This document shows, in pieces, positions 29,814-44,200 of a stretch of DNA of 64,000 nt (within the stretch, counting starts at the first letter, position 1; every line of letters begins with the position of its first letter). A program made the position numbers and the translations under genes. This stretch comes from Prunella strophiata. Lineage: Eukaryota > Chordata > Aves > Passeriformes > Prunellidae. The notes beneath the pieces are model-generated. The model searched no databases and had not been told where the DNA came from. It saw only the letters and a list, made by a program, of their open reading frames with translations. The stretch covers positions 68,301,785-68,365,784 of the forward strand of contig JAZBQD010000018.1 in NCBI GenBank assembly GCA_036583965.1, in the 5' to 3' direction.

Positions 29814-29986
29814 TCAGGCCAGGGTTGGAGCCACAGCTCTGCTGTCAGGCTGGAGGTTGATGAGGGAGTTGCTGGCCTGGGCCAGCTCTGCAATGGAGAC
29901 TCGGCCTCGCTGCTTGATGTACTGGGCCACGGCTGCCATCTCCTCTGCAGTGATGTAGATGAACTTTCCCCTGTCATCAATCACAC
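29814..29986 (-). CDS. DDRGK1: DDRGK1 coding exon 9 (residues 245-301, stop)
   Basis: Acceptor TTTGCCCTCAG at 29,987-29,988; phase 1 entry completes the Gly245 codon. It encodes [19 protein letters not shown], then [17 protein letters not shown], the hallmark C-terminal domain, and ends TGA at 29,814-29,816. The last ~14 residues diverge from mammals, as expected for the disordered tail. Confidence 0.97.
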
Positions 29987-31631
29987 CTGAGGGCAAACAC
30001 AGCAGCCTCAGTCAGCTCTGGGGACCCCTCACTTCCCTCCAGGCATCCCTCACTGCTTGGGGAGGGCATGCTCCAGCTGCTGAGGCAGCATTTCCTATCT
30101 AGGCCAGGCAGGATTTGATCTCCTGGGTGCTGGAGCAGCAGCCCAGGGCCTGGCAATGCTGCTCTTGCTCAAAGGAGCACGTTCTGTGCTCTGGGAACCT
30201 GGCTGGGAGCTCCCCAGCAGCTGCTGCAGGGATCTCAGGATGTCCTGAGCTGTGTGGGACCCACAGGATCATTGATGCAGCTCCTGGCCCTGCACAGACC
30301 CCCCAACAATCCCCCCCTGGGCATCCCTGGGAGTGTTGTCCAACCCTCCTGGAGCTCTGGCAGATCTGGGGCTGTGCCCATTCCCTGGGGAGCCTGGGCA
30401 GTGCCCAGCACCCTCTGGATGAGGAACTTTCCCTAGATATCCAAAACAAACCCAGCTCCAGCCATTCCCTGGGTGCTGTCCCTGTCACAGAGAGCAGAGA
30501 TCAGAGCTCTGCCCCTGGGGATGAATTTCCCCTCAGCATCCTCTTCTCCAGGCTGAACAAGCCAAGTGCCCTCAGCTGCCCCTCACATGGATTCCTCTCC
30601 AGACCCTTCCCCTTCCTAGCCCTGCTTTTTTGGTGCTCATGTTCCCAGCTCAGGTGGGGAAAGGCAGAGCAGGAGGGTCCAGGAGGGCACTGGGAGCCCT
30701 TGTGGGGCCCAGCTCAGCCTTTCCAGCTCCCCCTCTGACAGGGAATGTAGCTCAGCTTCCCTATTTCTGTGGCTCCCCCCAGACTGAGAACACAACTCTG
30801 TTTTTATGTATTATGTGGGCACAGCCAGCCAGGACAGCACAAATCCTTCTCCCTGGATTCCAAGCACTTTTAGGGCATTTGAAAGGGTTTCCACATTGCT
30901 GAGGCAGTTGTTCTCCAGCCACAAGCACAAGATCAGGTCAATAAATGTTTGTGCTGGCACCTTTCTCTACTTCACCCTTGCAAAGAACAAGACTTTGTTC
31001 TTTCCTCAGCACTAAACCAGCCTTGTTCCTGCTCAGTCTCTGCTGCCATTCCAGCTTGGACAGGGCTGGGAACTTCTCTGGCTCCAGGATCCTGCAGTGC
31101 TCTGGGATGTCTGCTCTCTCCCACGTGCCATACCCCAGTCCTGGCTTTAACCACCAGGCTTGGAAACCACCCCTAAATCATCCCAGTGAGCTCTCTCAAA
31201 TTCTGATTTCAGATGGCCCCATTTGCAGCTGGCTGCTCAGCAGATGGGTAAATAAATAAATCAAATATAAATATCTAGCTATCAAATCCTACTAGATCAA
31301 TAAAACAGGAATGACACTGGAATTCTCTCTCTGCCACAGGGAAGGCATTTTCTGCACCACCAGCTCCAGAAAGATCCCCTTTGTGCTGTGGCTGTCACCT
31401 GTCAGGGTGCCATCTGCCATCAGGTCCTGGATTCTGTTAATTGCATCCTGTGCACAAGAGAAAAAGGAGAAACAGACTGATCAAAAGGGAAGCAAAAACC
31501 ATTTCACACATTCAGGTAAACTACAGAGGTTTACCCTGAAATCCCTCAGGGTTAAGGGATTCAGTACTCCCACACAGAGAGATGGGATCAGCCCTTTGGT
31601 CTTAGAGGGATGGTTTTGTTGGTTTTTTTTT

Positions 31632-31664
<33 letters not shown>

Positions 31665-34600
31665 TTTGTTTTTTTTTTTCATTTTGGGATGTTCAAATTA
31701 CCCCTTAAAAGAGACTTTTATTGTCATTACTTGGCTGTTTCAAGGAGCAGGGGGTTATAGGAATTTTCCCATGGAAAGGCTGTGCAGTGCCATGAAGTTC
31801 CATGAAGCACACTGAGGTCCTTCTCCAAGGTCCTTGCTGCAAAAATTCCATGTTTTTTGTATCTTTTCCTGCTCCTTTTAGGAGCAAACTCTCTCCTACC
31901 AACCCAAAGCAACAACCTTGTTGAATTTATGGCTGGGTTTACTCTACAGTTACTCCAAGCATGCAGTTCCACTGCACCTTAAGTGTTGGTTTCTACAGCT
32001 CTACCTCTTTTTCTTGTTCATTATATGACTGCTAGAAGGAAATTATAATTTCAGATTTCAACCAGACAAATTCCTGTAAGTAACCCACTGCACACTTAAA
32101 TGGAGTTGTGGTTTAAGAGGGAGGCAGCAAAAATTAGTACTTCCACCCCAAAAGTCAGTTTTTTTCTTACCTGTGTCCTTAAACCCAGATGTGAAGCCAA
32201 GTCCTCCAGCTGGATAACCTTTGTTTTCTGTGGGGACAAACAAGAGTTAAGCTGATGAATGAGAAAGTTGGGATTTTTTTTTTTTCCATTCAAATAAAAA
32301 AAGATGCATTAACCAGACAAAGCAGAACCTGTTCCTTTAAGTAACTTTTCCTAGTAAGCATTTTCCTCTGATGAAAAACTCTCAGGTTACCTAAAGCAGG
32401 GAGCTCTGTGGAAAGACTGAGTGCTCTGACCCACTTAGGGCAAGACTCAAACACATCTGCCAGCCTTGATCCTGGACTTTTCCCTACACTGGGATGAGCA
32501 CAAGGAACAGCCATGACTCTGTTCCCCCACCTCCTGAATTCCTCAGCTGCTACCTTTAATTTCCAGAGTGTTTTATCAAGATCCCTTTCTTCTTTCAGGG
32601 ATGCTTCAAAGGACTTTTTAAAACCATCACTGGTGTGTATCAGCACTTACATAAAACCCAGGCAAGACTGGCAGCATTAAGTGCTTTAGTCTGTTTTACT
32701 GATGTCATGTGTATTAATGCCATAATAATCTTCCTAAGCAAGCCAACACCTTATTAAAATTGTCAGTGCTGGAACTGCACATTGTCATTTTGCTTTTGAC
32801 AGATTCTTCCTGCAGCTTTTCTCAGTCAAGGCACAGCCACCACTGCTCACATCTGGTTTTGTGCTTCTCTGTAGCTCCAGAGAAAACACCTGCAGTGCTT
32901 GTCTGGAGCTACTTGGTTCCTGTTTTCTTCTCTGCCAAAGTTTTAGGAACTCATCTGCTTAGTTGCAAAAGGATGCAGTGAGGAGCTTGGAAAAGAGAAA
33001 ACTTGTAAGGGGCTTGGAAAAGACAAAACTGTTGGAAAGCTCAGTTAACATTCAGGTCTACATTCCTAAAATCCATGTATGTACAGGAGCTGCATCTCCA
33101 TGAACAAATTAAATACTTCAAACAATAAAATCCTTTGTTTCTGGTCTTGAGAGCATACTGGGAGGCCACTGAAGAAATAAAGAGAGGCTGAAATAGAGTA
33201 ATCTTTTCATTAATAAAATCATTAATAAAATCATTAATAAAATTCCTTCCAAGAAGGAAGCCACACACAGATTTAGCAGTTGTGAAGTTCGATGCAGCCA
33301 AGCTAGAGAACTGAATACCATGGACTGAACACATGGAACTGGAACCAGTCCATGGAATTCAGTTCTCAGAGCTGGGAACTGCCAACATTCGTCACATCTT
33401 CTTTTAAAGGGGCTGGGGGGGTTGGTGCAAAGCCACATGAACAGGAAAAACAGGACTTAAACCTTCACTTAAAGATATTCCCCCTCAATGACCAAGTTTA
33501 GTGGAAGCTTTCCAAGACAGATCCTGCTGGGAATGAGAGCCCAAGGGGGTGGGGGGGGATGAGGATGCACCTCCCACACTCTGGAATACAACACCATGAG
33601 GTCCCAAGGGAATAAAACACTTCTCCACATGCATCATGTTCTAGAGACAGGCTTAACTTCCCTTCAGCAACAAAAACACATCCCCACTCTCCTGAATTAA
33701 TTTCATTTTAGGGGTGATGCTGCTGCTGTCCTCAGCAATAGGCTGCATTTTGCTCCCAACACCCTTAAGAATGAAGCACGGGGTGAGCTACCTCCAGTCA
33801 ATGATCCAGCTATAAGAAATTATTCAACAGAAGAGCTAAATTCAATTTTATTTTTTAAAAAATGCCAATTACTCTTAATTTATACATTTTTTTCCTGACA
33901 GCTGTGAGCAGCTCAGCACTGCTTCCTGTCAATGGTTTCTGTGAACAGAACAGAAGATGAGGGCAATACATAATCTATACATTAAGCACACTTTCAAGAT
34001 TAAAGAAAAATACTTAAAACTTGTGAAAGAAAGCGATGCCCCAGTTCTGCAGCTCAGCTCTGCAGAGGAAATCAGGTGTTGAATATTCAGACTTCAGTTT
34101 CCAGCCCAAGTTTAATTTCTCTGACGTCAAGATGAAGTGACTGATACAGAATTTAGTGCTGAAATGCTGAATTGGGAGTTTGTGACTAATCTGGTCCATC
34201 CACCACAACCCCTGGGGCAATGGGCAGAGTCTGCCCTGGCTGTGTCCTCCTTTGGAAACCTCCCAGTGCTTGTGGGAGATGCCAAGGGACACTGGGATCT
34301 CCTTTTTTTACCCACAGAGGTGAAGGAGAGGCAGAGAGCAGCCCAGCAGAGCTTTGCAGGGCTCTGCTCTGAGCTCCTTGTCCAGAACTGCCTGGCAATC
34401 ACTCCAAAGGACTCCCCAAGGAGAGTCATCCATGAGGCAAATCTCTAAGTCCAGGAGATAAATCTGCTCTAAGTCCAGGGTTTTGCTGGGATAATGGACG
34501 TGCACAACGTGAGATTTTTGGAATAGAAAATGATTAGCAGCTCACTGAGTATCCAAGTGATTTGCTTGCTGGAGAAGCCTTTCACACAGGTCACACATCC

Positions 34601-37600
34601 TGAGAGTTCAGATTCCAGTAAAGGAAGAAATGGATTCATTAGGAAAAAAAGATTTGCATGACAGTGCTGGAGTGAGAGGAGAAAAATGCATCTGACCTTT
34701 GATACAGCAATAGTGGAGAGCATTTGCCCTCAGAGATCAAAAGCACAAATGAACACAGCCCAGGTTTTAAATACCCAGCCACACAATGGGATGAAAGGGA
34801 GACTGACACACCCTGGTTAAAACAAGGCAGCTGCTTCTTAAAATGCCCTCCTGAACATTAAGAAAACTCTGGAAGCTTCATGGATAGAAAAAAGTGAAGG
34901 AATCACAGGAAATTTGGGGTTGAGCCTTCCAGTGCCAGTGTTGGAGGCTCAAAAACACCCTCCAGGTGCAAGCAACTCTCCTTCCTGCTGAGCCTCACGT
35001 GGAGAGATTGTTTTTAAATCAGTGGCTGATGCTCACAAACAAAAAAGCCTGAATGCCCCAAATCCCAATCCACACAAACATTGCTTCCCATAAACTCTTA
35101 GGGAGATTCACCAGGCCTGTCTTATACCACAGGGCAAGAACAACATCCTGCCCCAAAAGCCAGGACCTAGCTGGAATTAAACTAATTTAGATAATTAAGC
35201 TTATGCTGGTTCAGTAAATAACACTTATTGAAGGGATCACTTTTGTTACTAGTTGAGTATTTAAATAAATGAAAGAGGAAGTAAAGATGCTCCTCTTTGA
35301 CAAAAGTGTTTCACATCAAGGAGAAAAACCAAAGGCACCTTACCTTAACATATTCCAGGAATTCCATAAGAAAGCTGCGAGACTGGAGACAGCAAGGAAA
35401 ACAATTGTTACTTTGAATTCATCAGCATTAAATGCATCAAAAACTTGCTGAGTATAAATACTATAAAAGTGTTTAGATTGCATAATTCCTAAGTTTTAAC
35501 TGCACACACTGAGATATTGAACTGGGAAGAAAAATAATCTGGATTTAATCTTCACGAGGGATTTCTGACAGGTATTTTCTGAGACAGAATGTGGCTCAGG
35601 TACAATTTAAGTATTTCCCAAGAGGTTATCATACAATTTTTTATTCTTTACATCATAAATTCACTGAAATAACCACATCTGGGTGAGTTTAAGTCACACA
35701 CCAAGGACATTTTATGCAGAGGAAAACCCAGAGTGACTCAGGACCTGCAGATGGCCAAGTGCAGCACAGCTGCACAGCACCTGTGGAGGCTCAAGCATTT
35801 CAGAGCCATGCACCTGAAATCCAGTGAGCAGCTCCAGCTCAGAGGCAATGCAAGCAGTGAAGTTAAAAGGAGACCAGGTTACTCTGGAACCCTGGGAATC
35901 AATCAGCCTTAATTAACTGCTGAGCTCTGGAGTCAGGAGCTTGATTTTCAGCACAAGCAGCCCCAACAAAACAAGGCAGAGTCAGCTTTGCTAAGAGGAT
36001 GCAGAAATGCTTCAGTACTTCAGCCACCACGAGGCCAGGGTGACTACTTAATTTCCTTCTCATTTCTGCTGCCTCCAAATAACTCTGTACCTGTTATTAT
36101 TTCTGAATGTGACTTTTAAATCACCTGCAATTCAAATTCCAACTCCCCACCACTATCAAAGTTATCTCAGGTTGAGATGCAGGCATCATCAACTGCCTGC
36201 CAAGCTCTTTTAGGTGAGGAACACCCTCCTCTGTGCTGACATGGAGGGAGGTTAATTTCTCCTTGACAGGCAGCTGTAGGAACATGGACAATCACCCCAT
36301 TCCAGCTTTAAAGGGTGTTTGAAGTGGAGCACATCAATATTTAGGGATAATCTCATCTCCTAACAGGACAAGTACAGATTTTTGAAGGAACTGTCAAGAG
36401 AAGTGTGCATTTTGCTGTTGAGTGCATCTTAGGGAATTCCCCATCAGCAGACAGAACTTCTCTTGGTGTTAATCCTGGTGGGGTGGAGGAAGTTTTTCTT
36501 GATGGGAAGGGGTTCCATAGTGAGAAATGGTGCTTGACATTGGGCACAATCTGCTGTGCTCAAAGTCACACTAAAGCAAATCCATTTAATTCCAGAGTCT
36601 CTTCAGCAAATGCACACATGGCCCTGAAATAAATCCTTCCCAAGAAATGCACTGGACAGCTCAAATTGGCAGCTACAACCCAAGAGCAATTCCAGGATGT
36701 GATAGCAAATAAATTGTGTCTAACAGGTTTTCAAGCAGACAAAACAAGAACTCTGCCTCCCACAACAGCAAAACTTTTTCAGGTTTGCTGGGATTTTATA
36801 TCAAATATCACATTCCAACACCATGCCCAGCAGCTCTGCAGGCAGCCACAGGAGCAGCAGTGTGGGCTTGTCCTGAGGACTCCCTTATCAGAAACCTTTT
36901 GAGACAAGAGCTTGGCTTTTAATTTGATTTCACAGCAGCTCTCTTGGTGTAAAAAATAAAGCCAAACCCAAATAATTGCCCCCAAGGTCTGTGGGCACTT
37001 TCAAACTCCAAATTCAGCTTTACTGGCTCAGTCTCTGTGGGTAAGGCAGAGCTGCTGACAGTGAGGGATTATCTGAATTCCAGAATGAGTTTTATTTCAG
37101 TTCTTAGACACAGGGAAGACAGAACTCATTTCCAGCAAGTTCTCTCAGAACTCTAAATTACCCTGTAGGAGTCTGGGATGAGGAACAGCAGCATTCCCCA
37201 GGAAATATTCCAGGGTTAACCTGTGCCACAGACACAATTTGGCTTTCACAAGCAAAAACCTTTGGCTGACTCCTACTTTTAAGTTCATTTTACATAGACA
37301 GAATGCAGCAAGTCTAACAGGAGAAGGGGAACTGCAGAACCAGCCTCACATACCTGCTCCTCTGTCATGGATTCTTCAACCCCTTCCTCTTCAACCACAA
37401 AACTCTCCTTCAGCTTCAGGTACTCTTCATATTCTCTCTTCTCCTCTTCTTCCTTTGCCTTCCTTTTCTCCTCTTCCTGGACAGAAAAGATGACAAGGGG
37501 TCAGTTTGCTCTTCCCCAAGTCAGGTTTTAAGTGAAGCACCATCTTCTTTCTCTGCAGCCAGCACATAAAAAGTTCTTAAGCTGAGTCTAAGCTGTCCCT

Positions 37601-40600
37601 TGATGGCACAATCAGTTTGAGAAGCCACCCCTGAAGCAGTGACCACCTCACACCCAGGGCTGGTTCTCAGCAGAGCTGACAGAAAACCTCTTAAATACCA
37701 ACCTGCCTGCTTCATTTGCATGAATTAGCTGCTTCATTTGCATCAATCTGCTGCTTCTCACAGGAAGTCCCTGCCCCTCCCTGCTCTTTGATGCAACGTC
37801 CACATTTTTGGTTACTGGCCCCAGGTCTGCTCTGCCACTGCAGGACATTCCCAAAAGGAACAGTGGAGTCACACTGGTGGAGAGAAACTGTGGAAGTTTC
37901 AGGTAAAACCAAGTTTTCAAGGAAAACCTCTTTCTTGTGAAAACATTCTTCCAGCAAACTGTGCCTACATGGATAATATAAAAAATTAAATAATATACAA
38001 ATTATTATATGAAGTATTTTAGGCACAGGAGGCAAGGCATGATTGTATTAACAAAAGGAGTTTTTCACATGTTGTTTGTTAAACAAAAGCTTCAGGCTTT
38101 TAGGCAATAAAAAACTTTATGGCCTGCTCTGAAATAAATATTAAAACCTTAAAGCCCACAATAAAGCTGACCCAGAAAACTCCAAGCCCAGCATCAGTGA
38201 CATGGTGATGCCTGGTTCTGTGGAATTCACACCTTCACAAATCAAAATGGTGATTAAACATTTGGGAATGTGACAGACTGCTTAGAAAATGTTTCAAATA
38301 AGAACTGTTTTTTACTGGGAACTCCTAAATTTGCAGTTTTTCCATTATTTTCATTTAAAATTTGTTTTGTTCTTCTCCAAGAGAAGGCTGGACTAGCACT
38401 GAGGGTTGGACTTGATGATCTCAGAGGCCTTTTCCAATCTAAAAGATTCCATGGCTCACACAGAAACAAAAAAGTTTCCCTCCAGGACAGTTTCTTACAC
38501 AGAGGAATTTATGTTTGTGCAGCACCTGGTACAAAGAGATTCCAAAAGGATCTGGCCTCTGGCTCCATCACTTGCCAGAGGCTGATGAAAACAAACACAG
38601 GAGTTCTTCAAATTTCAGTGACAATCCCAGGGCATTCCTCTATCACCAGCAGAGAAATTGATTTTTTAAAGAGCAATGATATTGATTTCTAAATGCTTGC
38701 CATGCTGCATCTTTGACATTGATATGGTAATTGCTTCCTTAAGTAGCTGGAATGTAAATATTTGTTCCATTTAAAAAAAACAGGGAGAGACAGGAACAAG
38801 TAATTCAGTACACAGAAAATATATCCATATCAAAAAAAGATGTCTTTGGTAAAAAAAAAAACAAAGTATTTGATCCTGTATATACATACATACATACATA
38901 CATACATACATACATACATACATACATACATACATACATACATACATACATACATACATACATACATACATACATACATACATACATACATACATACATA
39001 CATACATACATACATACATACATACATACATACATACATACATACATACATACATACATACATACATACATACATACATACATACATACATACATACATA
39101 CATACATACATACATACATACATACATACATACATACATACATACATACATACATACATACATACATACATACATACATACATACATACATACATACATA
39201 CATACATACATACATACATACATACATACATACATACATACATACATACATACATACATACATACATACATACATACATACATACATACATACATACATA
39301 CATACATACATACATACATACATACATACATACATACATACATACATACATACATACATACATACATACATACATACATACCCAGGGCATTCCTCTATCA
39401 CCAGCAGAGAAATTGATTTTTTAAAGAGCAATGATATTGATTTTCTAAATGCTTGCCATGCTGCATCTTTGACATTGATATGGTAATTGCTTCCTTAAGT
39501 AGCTGGAATGTAAATATTTGTTCCATTAAAAAAAAACAGGGAGAGACAGGAACAAGTAATCAGTACAGAGAAAATATATCCATATCAAAAAAAGATGTCT
39601 TTTGGTAAAAAAAAAAACAAAGAGTATTGATCCTGTATTTTTTTTTTTTGTAATATAAAATATTACACATATATATTTATATATTATGATATAAAATACA
39701 TACATACATACATATGTATATATATAATATAAATATTTTTATATCAAATTCTCAGAAAGTCAGGAGAAAGAGTCCTGCCAACATCCAAGAATGAGAAAAA
39801 CAGGACTGAAAGGATCTTAGTGTATCTGCACAGCCAAATCCATTTTTTAAACTGCTATCTCATGAAAAATCTACAGATCTGAGGAAGCTCTTGAGACAAA
39901 ACAAGATCATTTTTGGGTCATTCATCACCACAACAATTAATCCAACAGCAGATTTTTTTCCTTTTATGCACTCCAGATGCCAAGAACAACACAACCATAT
40001 TTCATTTGGAAGCAACAGCAATTGTTCTTTTCTGGTAAGTGCATTACATTTAATCTTGATCCTGGAAAGACAAGAATAATGTATCTTCCCCTGGTCTATT
40101 AGAGAGGTTGTAATTCAGCAGGATTTGAAATGAGGAAAAAGGAAAAAAAAAAAAAACCAATCACAAAGCCTCAAAATTGCTTTGGTAAATAATTTTTAGG
40201 TAGTTCTGCAAAAAAAGAAAAGATCAGAAGACATTGTCCTATTTGTAACTGAGAGCAACAACAACCAAAACACATTTTCCTGCTTCTGGAAGGTCTAACA
40301 AATGAGCAAGGCTCCTTCCTGTGCTCCTTCCCTACCTGAAAAACAGCACCTTGCATTTTCTGGAAGCATCCCAGCACGTTCCTATCAGCACTTCCATTCC
40401 CAGCACAGGCAGAGAAGCAGCCCTGCTGTGAGACTGGCAAAGCACTCAGCTACCAGCCCCTCTTGTGCCAACAGCACTTTGCTCTCCAGATGCTGAATTT
40501 TGATCAGCAGAGCATTTCCAGGTGCTCTGAAATGCTCTGAGGCACTGCTTTGGTAGCTGAAGTGTGTCAGCCCTCAAAGCTTCCTGGTGCTTGTAGCTTT

Positions 40601-41263
40601 CTCCATTAACACTAAATATTTCCAGCTGCTTTTTTTCCATCTAAAAATGAAAAATTCATGAAGAGCCTCACATGCTTTACAACCTAAATTCACCTATGAT
40701 TCAATCTGTAGGGAAAAAAAAAAAAAAAAAAGGATTTATCCAGACTGCAGCTTGATTCAGAGCAAGAGGAGAGATGACTTTGCACAAGTGCCCAGGGAAA
40801 AGCAAGGTGGACGCTGAGGAGGGGAACCAGGATGGCTGGGAATATTTATTTATATTTATTTAGAATATTTATTTATATTTATTTAGAATATTTTTTGTTC
40901 AGCCATCTCTCTAACCCTCTTCTCTCTCATGCCCATGGAGCAGCTGTGTGGGAGCTGCAGGGTCAAATTTAGGCAGCAGAATTCCCACAAAACTCAGTGT
41001 GTCCATACAAATAACCCAAAACCACCCCCAGCCCCTCAGGGTCTCCTCACAAACTGAGCCCAGGATTTCCTGCCAGGCACACAGAGGGCACTGGGCTCAA
41101 ACCCACCTTTCAAACCCCCCATTTTTGGCACTCAGGTTCCTTCTGAGCTCGTGGCTCAGAGCAGAGAGTGGCTGGGCCATGGGTGGGGTGCTGGGGAAAT
41201 CCCAGATGGAAATGTGGTAACTGCAGATGCTCATCTTCAGCTGCTTGCTTTTTTTTGGGTTTT

Positions 41264-41295
<32 letters not shown>

Positions 41296-44200
41296 CAGGC
41301 TTGCCTCTCTCCTCACCCATCTAAATGTTACCCAGACTGGGGGCTTGAACAGAGTAAAGATTTCTTTTTGATCACTTTATTCCACTGCACGTGAAGAACA
41401 AACTATCCCACTTTGACCATATTTTCATTGAACAAATAAGTAAATAAAGAGTCACTCAAACCTTTGTTTTCTGTTCTTTTTCTCACCCAGTCCCCCCTGC
41501 CCAGCAAGGACCTGGATGTGCTGTGAGGCTCCTTTCAGACCATCACCCTCTGTTTGCCCCTGACCTTGAAGACCAGGGATTATTTCCAAACACATTTCCT
41601 CTGAACTTTTTACCAGGTGAAACCCACAGCACCCCAAAAACTCTCTTAGTCTCCCAGCTGGAAGCACACATTGATTTTTGGGATTGCTCAGGAGTCCTGG
41701 GATGCTGCTTGGGTGGAGGAAACCTCACTGGTAGTGAGGAAAACAGAGCAAACACTGGACACACTTCAGGCACCACCTGCTCCCTGTCATTCCTTTATTT
41801 GTGGCTGTTTTCCTAATTTTTAGGATGAGGAAAAGCACCCTGAGTGTTTAGAGGGCCATGGACCAAAGGAACCCTCCCTGTACAGCATCCAGATTTTTGT
41901 ATTGTCAGGGCAGGTTCTGCAGGAAGCCAAAAGGGACTTTGCAGAGAATAATCTGGCACAGAGCAGATGGATCTGCAGGATTCCTGCCCCCCTCACTGCT
42001 TAGCCAGAATTAGGGTCCTTAAGCCCTCAAAATCAGAGGAGAATGAGGCTTTTTTGCAAGGTTTTCAACTTGTACTCCCTTAGGAGAAATTAGTTTTGAG
42101 GGAACACACTTGAAAACTGATGCTTAAACTGAAATTCTGGAGTGGTTCTCCATCAGCCTCCAGAAATGCACTTGTTAATACAGGAAAAATGGATATAAAT
42201 ATCAAACAATAATTAAGAGCTCTGCTGAGACACACTCAAATCTTGATGTTCACAAAATAAAGCAACTAAAACTTGGTGCCCCTTCTTCTGTGATCAAATA
42301 GTCAAAACTTTAGGGTCAAACCTTCCAGAGGATCCTTGTGATCCTGGCTGACCCCCATTTCTATAGCTCTGAAGATCCAAACCATTTTTATTCAGGCACT
42401 TAAATGCAAATTTACTAAAATCTAAGTGCATTTAGGCACTTAAATACAAATTTACCAAAATCTCTGTGCACAGGCAAAGGAAAAAGAGCTTTTTTTTTTT
42501 CGTGAGCAATCTGCCAGGTTTTGTCTGAAGACTCTGTTTTGCAACATCAGAGGAAATTCACTCTCATTGATAAGGTGTCAGCTGGTAAACCAGCTCACCA
42601 CCAAAAAACTCCAAGAGTGAAAGGGAAATCCCCAGGGTAAAGCAGAGCTGAAGCAAATGCCAATTATAAAGGAGCCTCCTCAGGCCTGCAGCCAATCAGC
42701 TCAGCAGAACACTGGAAAGGAAACTTGAATTTAAAAATACATGATCTGGTTTGCAACACTCAAGCCAAGGGGCAACCACATTTTATTTGTAAGTGCATAC
42801 AAATCTATTGAAATAGAAGCAGAGGGTATTTTTCTCAAGACTAGGCAAGATTTTAGTCCCCATAATTCCCTCAAGGTACAGTTCCCACCTGTCAGCACAA
42901 TTTTAGTAGCACTTCTTGGGAGAGAGACTGAAAAAAAAGGGTTTAAGTGGAATTTAGGTACCAAAGCTGGCTGTGCTTTGGTTGGGGACTTGCCCCTGTC
43001 AGTGAACCTGCAGAAAATACTCTGATGTACTGGGAGAGGAAGGGAAAAGTGAAATATCTGACAACTGCAACACTTCTCAGGCAAACTTCAGCGATAAACT
43101 GAATTTTTTGTGCCTTGTGGGATTATATAAACTACAGCAATGTGCTTCCAGCAAAATGCTTCCAAAAGATCCCAGCTCTCCCCTGGTTTTTATCTCCTGA
43201 TTATCAGTCACTGCCTGAGGTATCTCTCAGAATTTTGCCTTTCCACCTCCTGATTTAGATGAGGGAATGGAATCATCACATGTGCAGTCCACAAGGCCTT
43301 ACTGGTGATAAGACATTACTTGTGGCAATGAAGAATTCCTCCTCTAGAGGAAAATAAATGACATTTTATCCTGTGTATTCCATAAACCCAATGATCCTCT
43401 CACTGCTCACAGAGGCTCTGCCTTTTCCATCACACCATCAGTCTGTAACAAGATTGGAAAGATGAGATGTTCTGAGCCTGAGGACAGGCTCTCTTCAATT
43501 GTTCTGTTTCCTGTTACAGGCTCCATGAAGATAAATTTAAAATGACCAGAAAACAGCTGAGCATGGACATTAAATATTGTCAGACACATTTACTTTGATC
43601 CACGCTGCAAATGTTCAGCAGTTACTGGATTATCAACTTAGACACAAGCAAAAAAAATTAAATATTGAAAGCACTTTCCTCTGAGAGGCAGAATAATGTT
43701 CCTGATGCAGCCTGGTGGGTGGACTTGCTATCCTGATAAATACTGGGAAAACAAATAATTAAACCAAACTAAAATAGCTTAAAATTACAGGGTTTAAGTA
43801 GGCAGGTACTGGATAAAGTTACCAAGCTGGATTCAGGCATTGGAGCAATTTTTCAAGTTCTAGGAAGTACTCTGTAGATTGTTGTGCACAACATTTAAAA
43901 TAAACAACAAACAAACAAATAAATTCAGAGCCTTAGTTTGTATTCCTCTTTTTCCCTGAGCCATGTGAAACAGAAGTGCTGTAGTGCAGTCTTTACTAGG
44001 AATACTGCAAGGTAAACCAGAAACAAATCAGAGTTTCCTCATTCAACCAAAACTAAATCACACAGCCCTCTACTGAAGAGAAACAAAATTGAAAGAAGGT
44101 AAATAAATATTTCTGTGTGAAGAGATGCCTGGCTGAAATTTCACCTTTATTTTCTAGTGAACTTTTCAACTGTGCCTGAGTTAATCCAGCTGAATTGCTA

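Noticed and set aside
38771..39431. Open frames of about 190-208 codons reading YIHT or MYVC repeats
   Set aside because: A tetranucleotide repeat without stops in any frame, inside a DDRGK1 intron.
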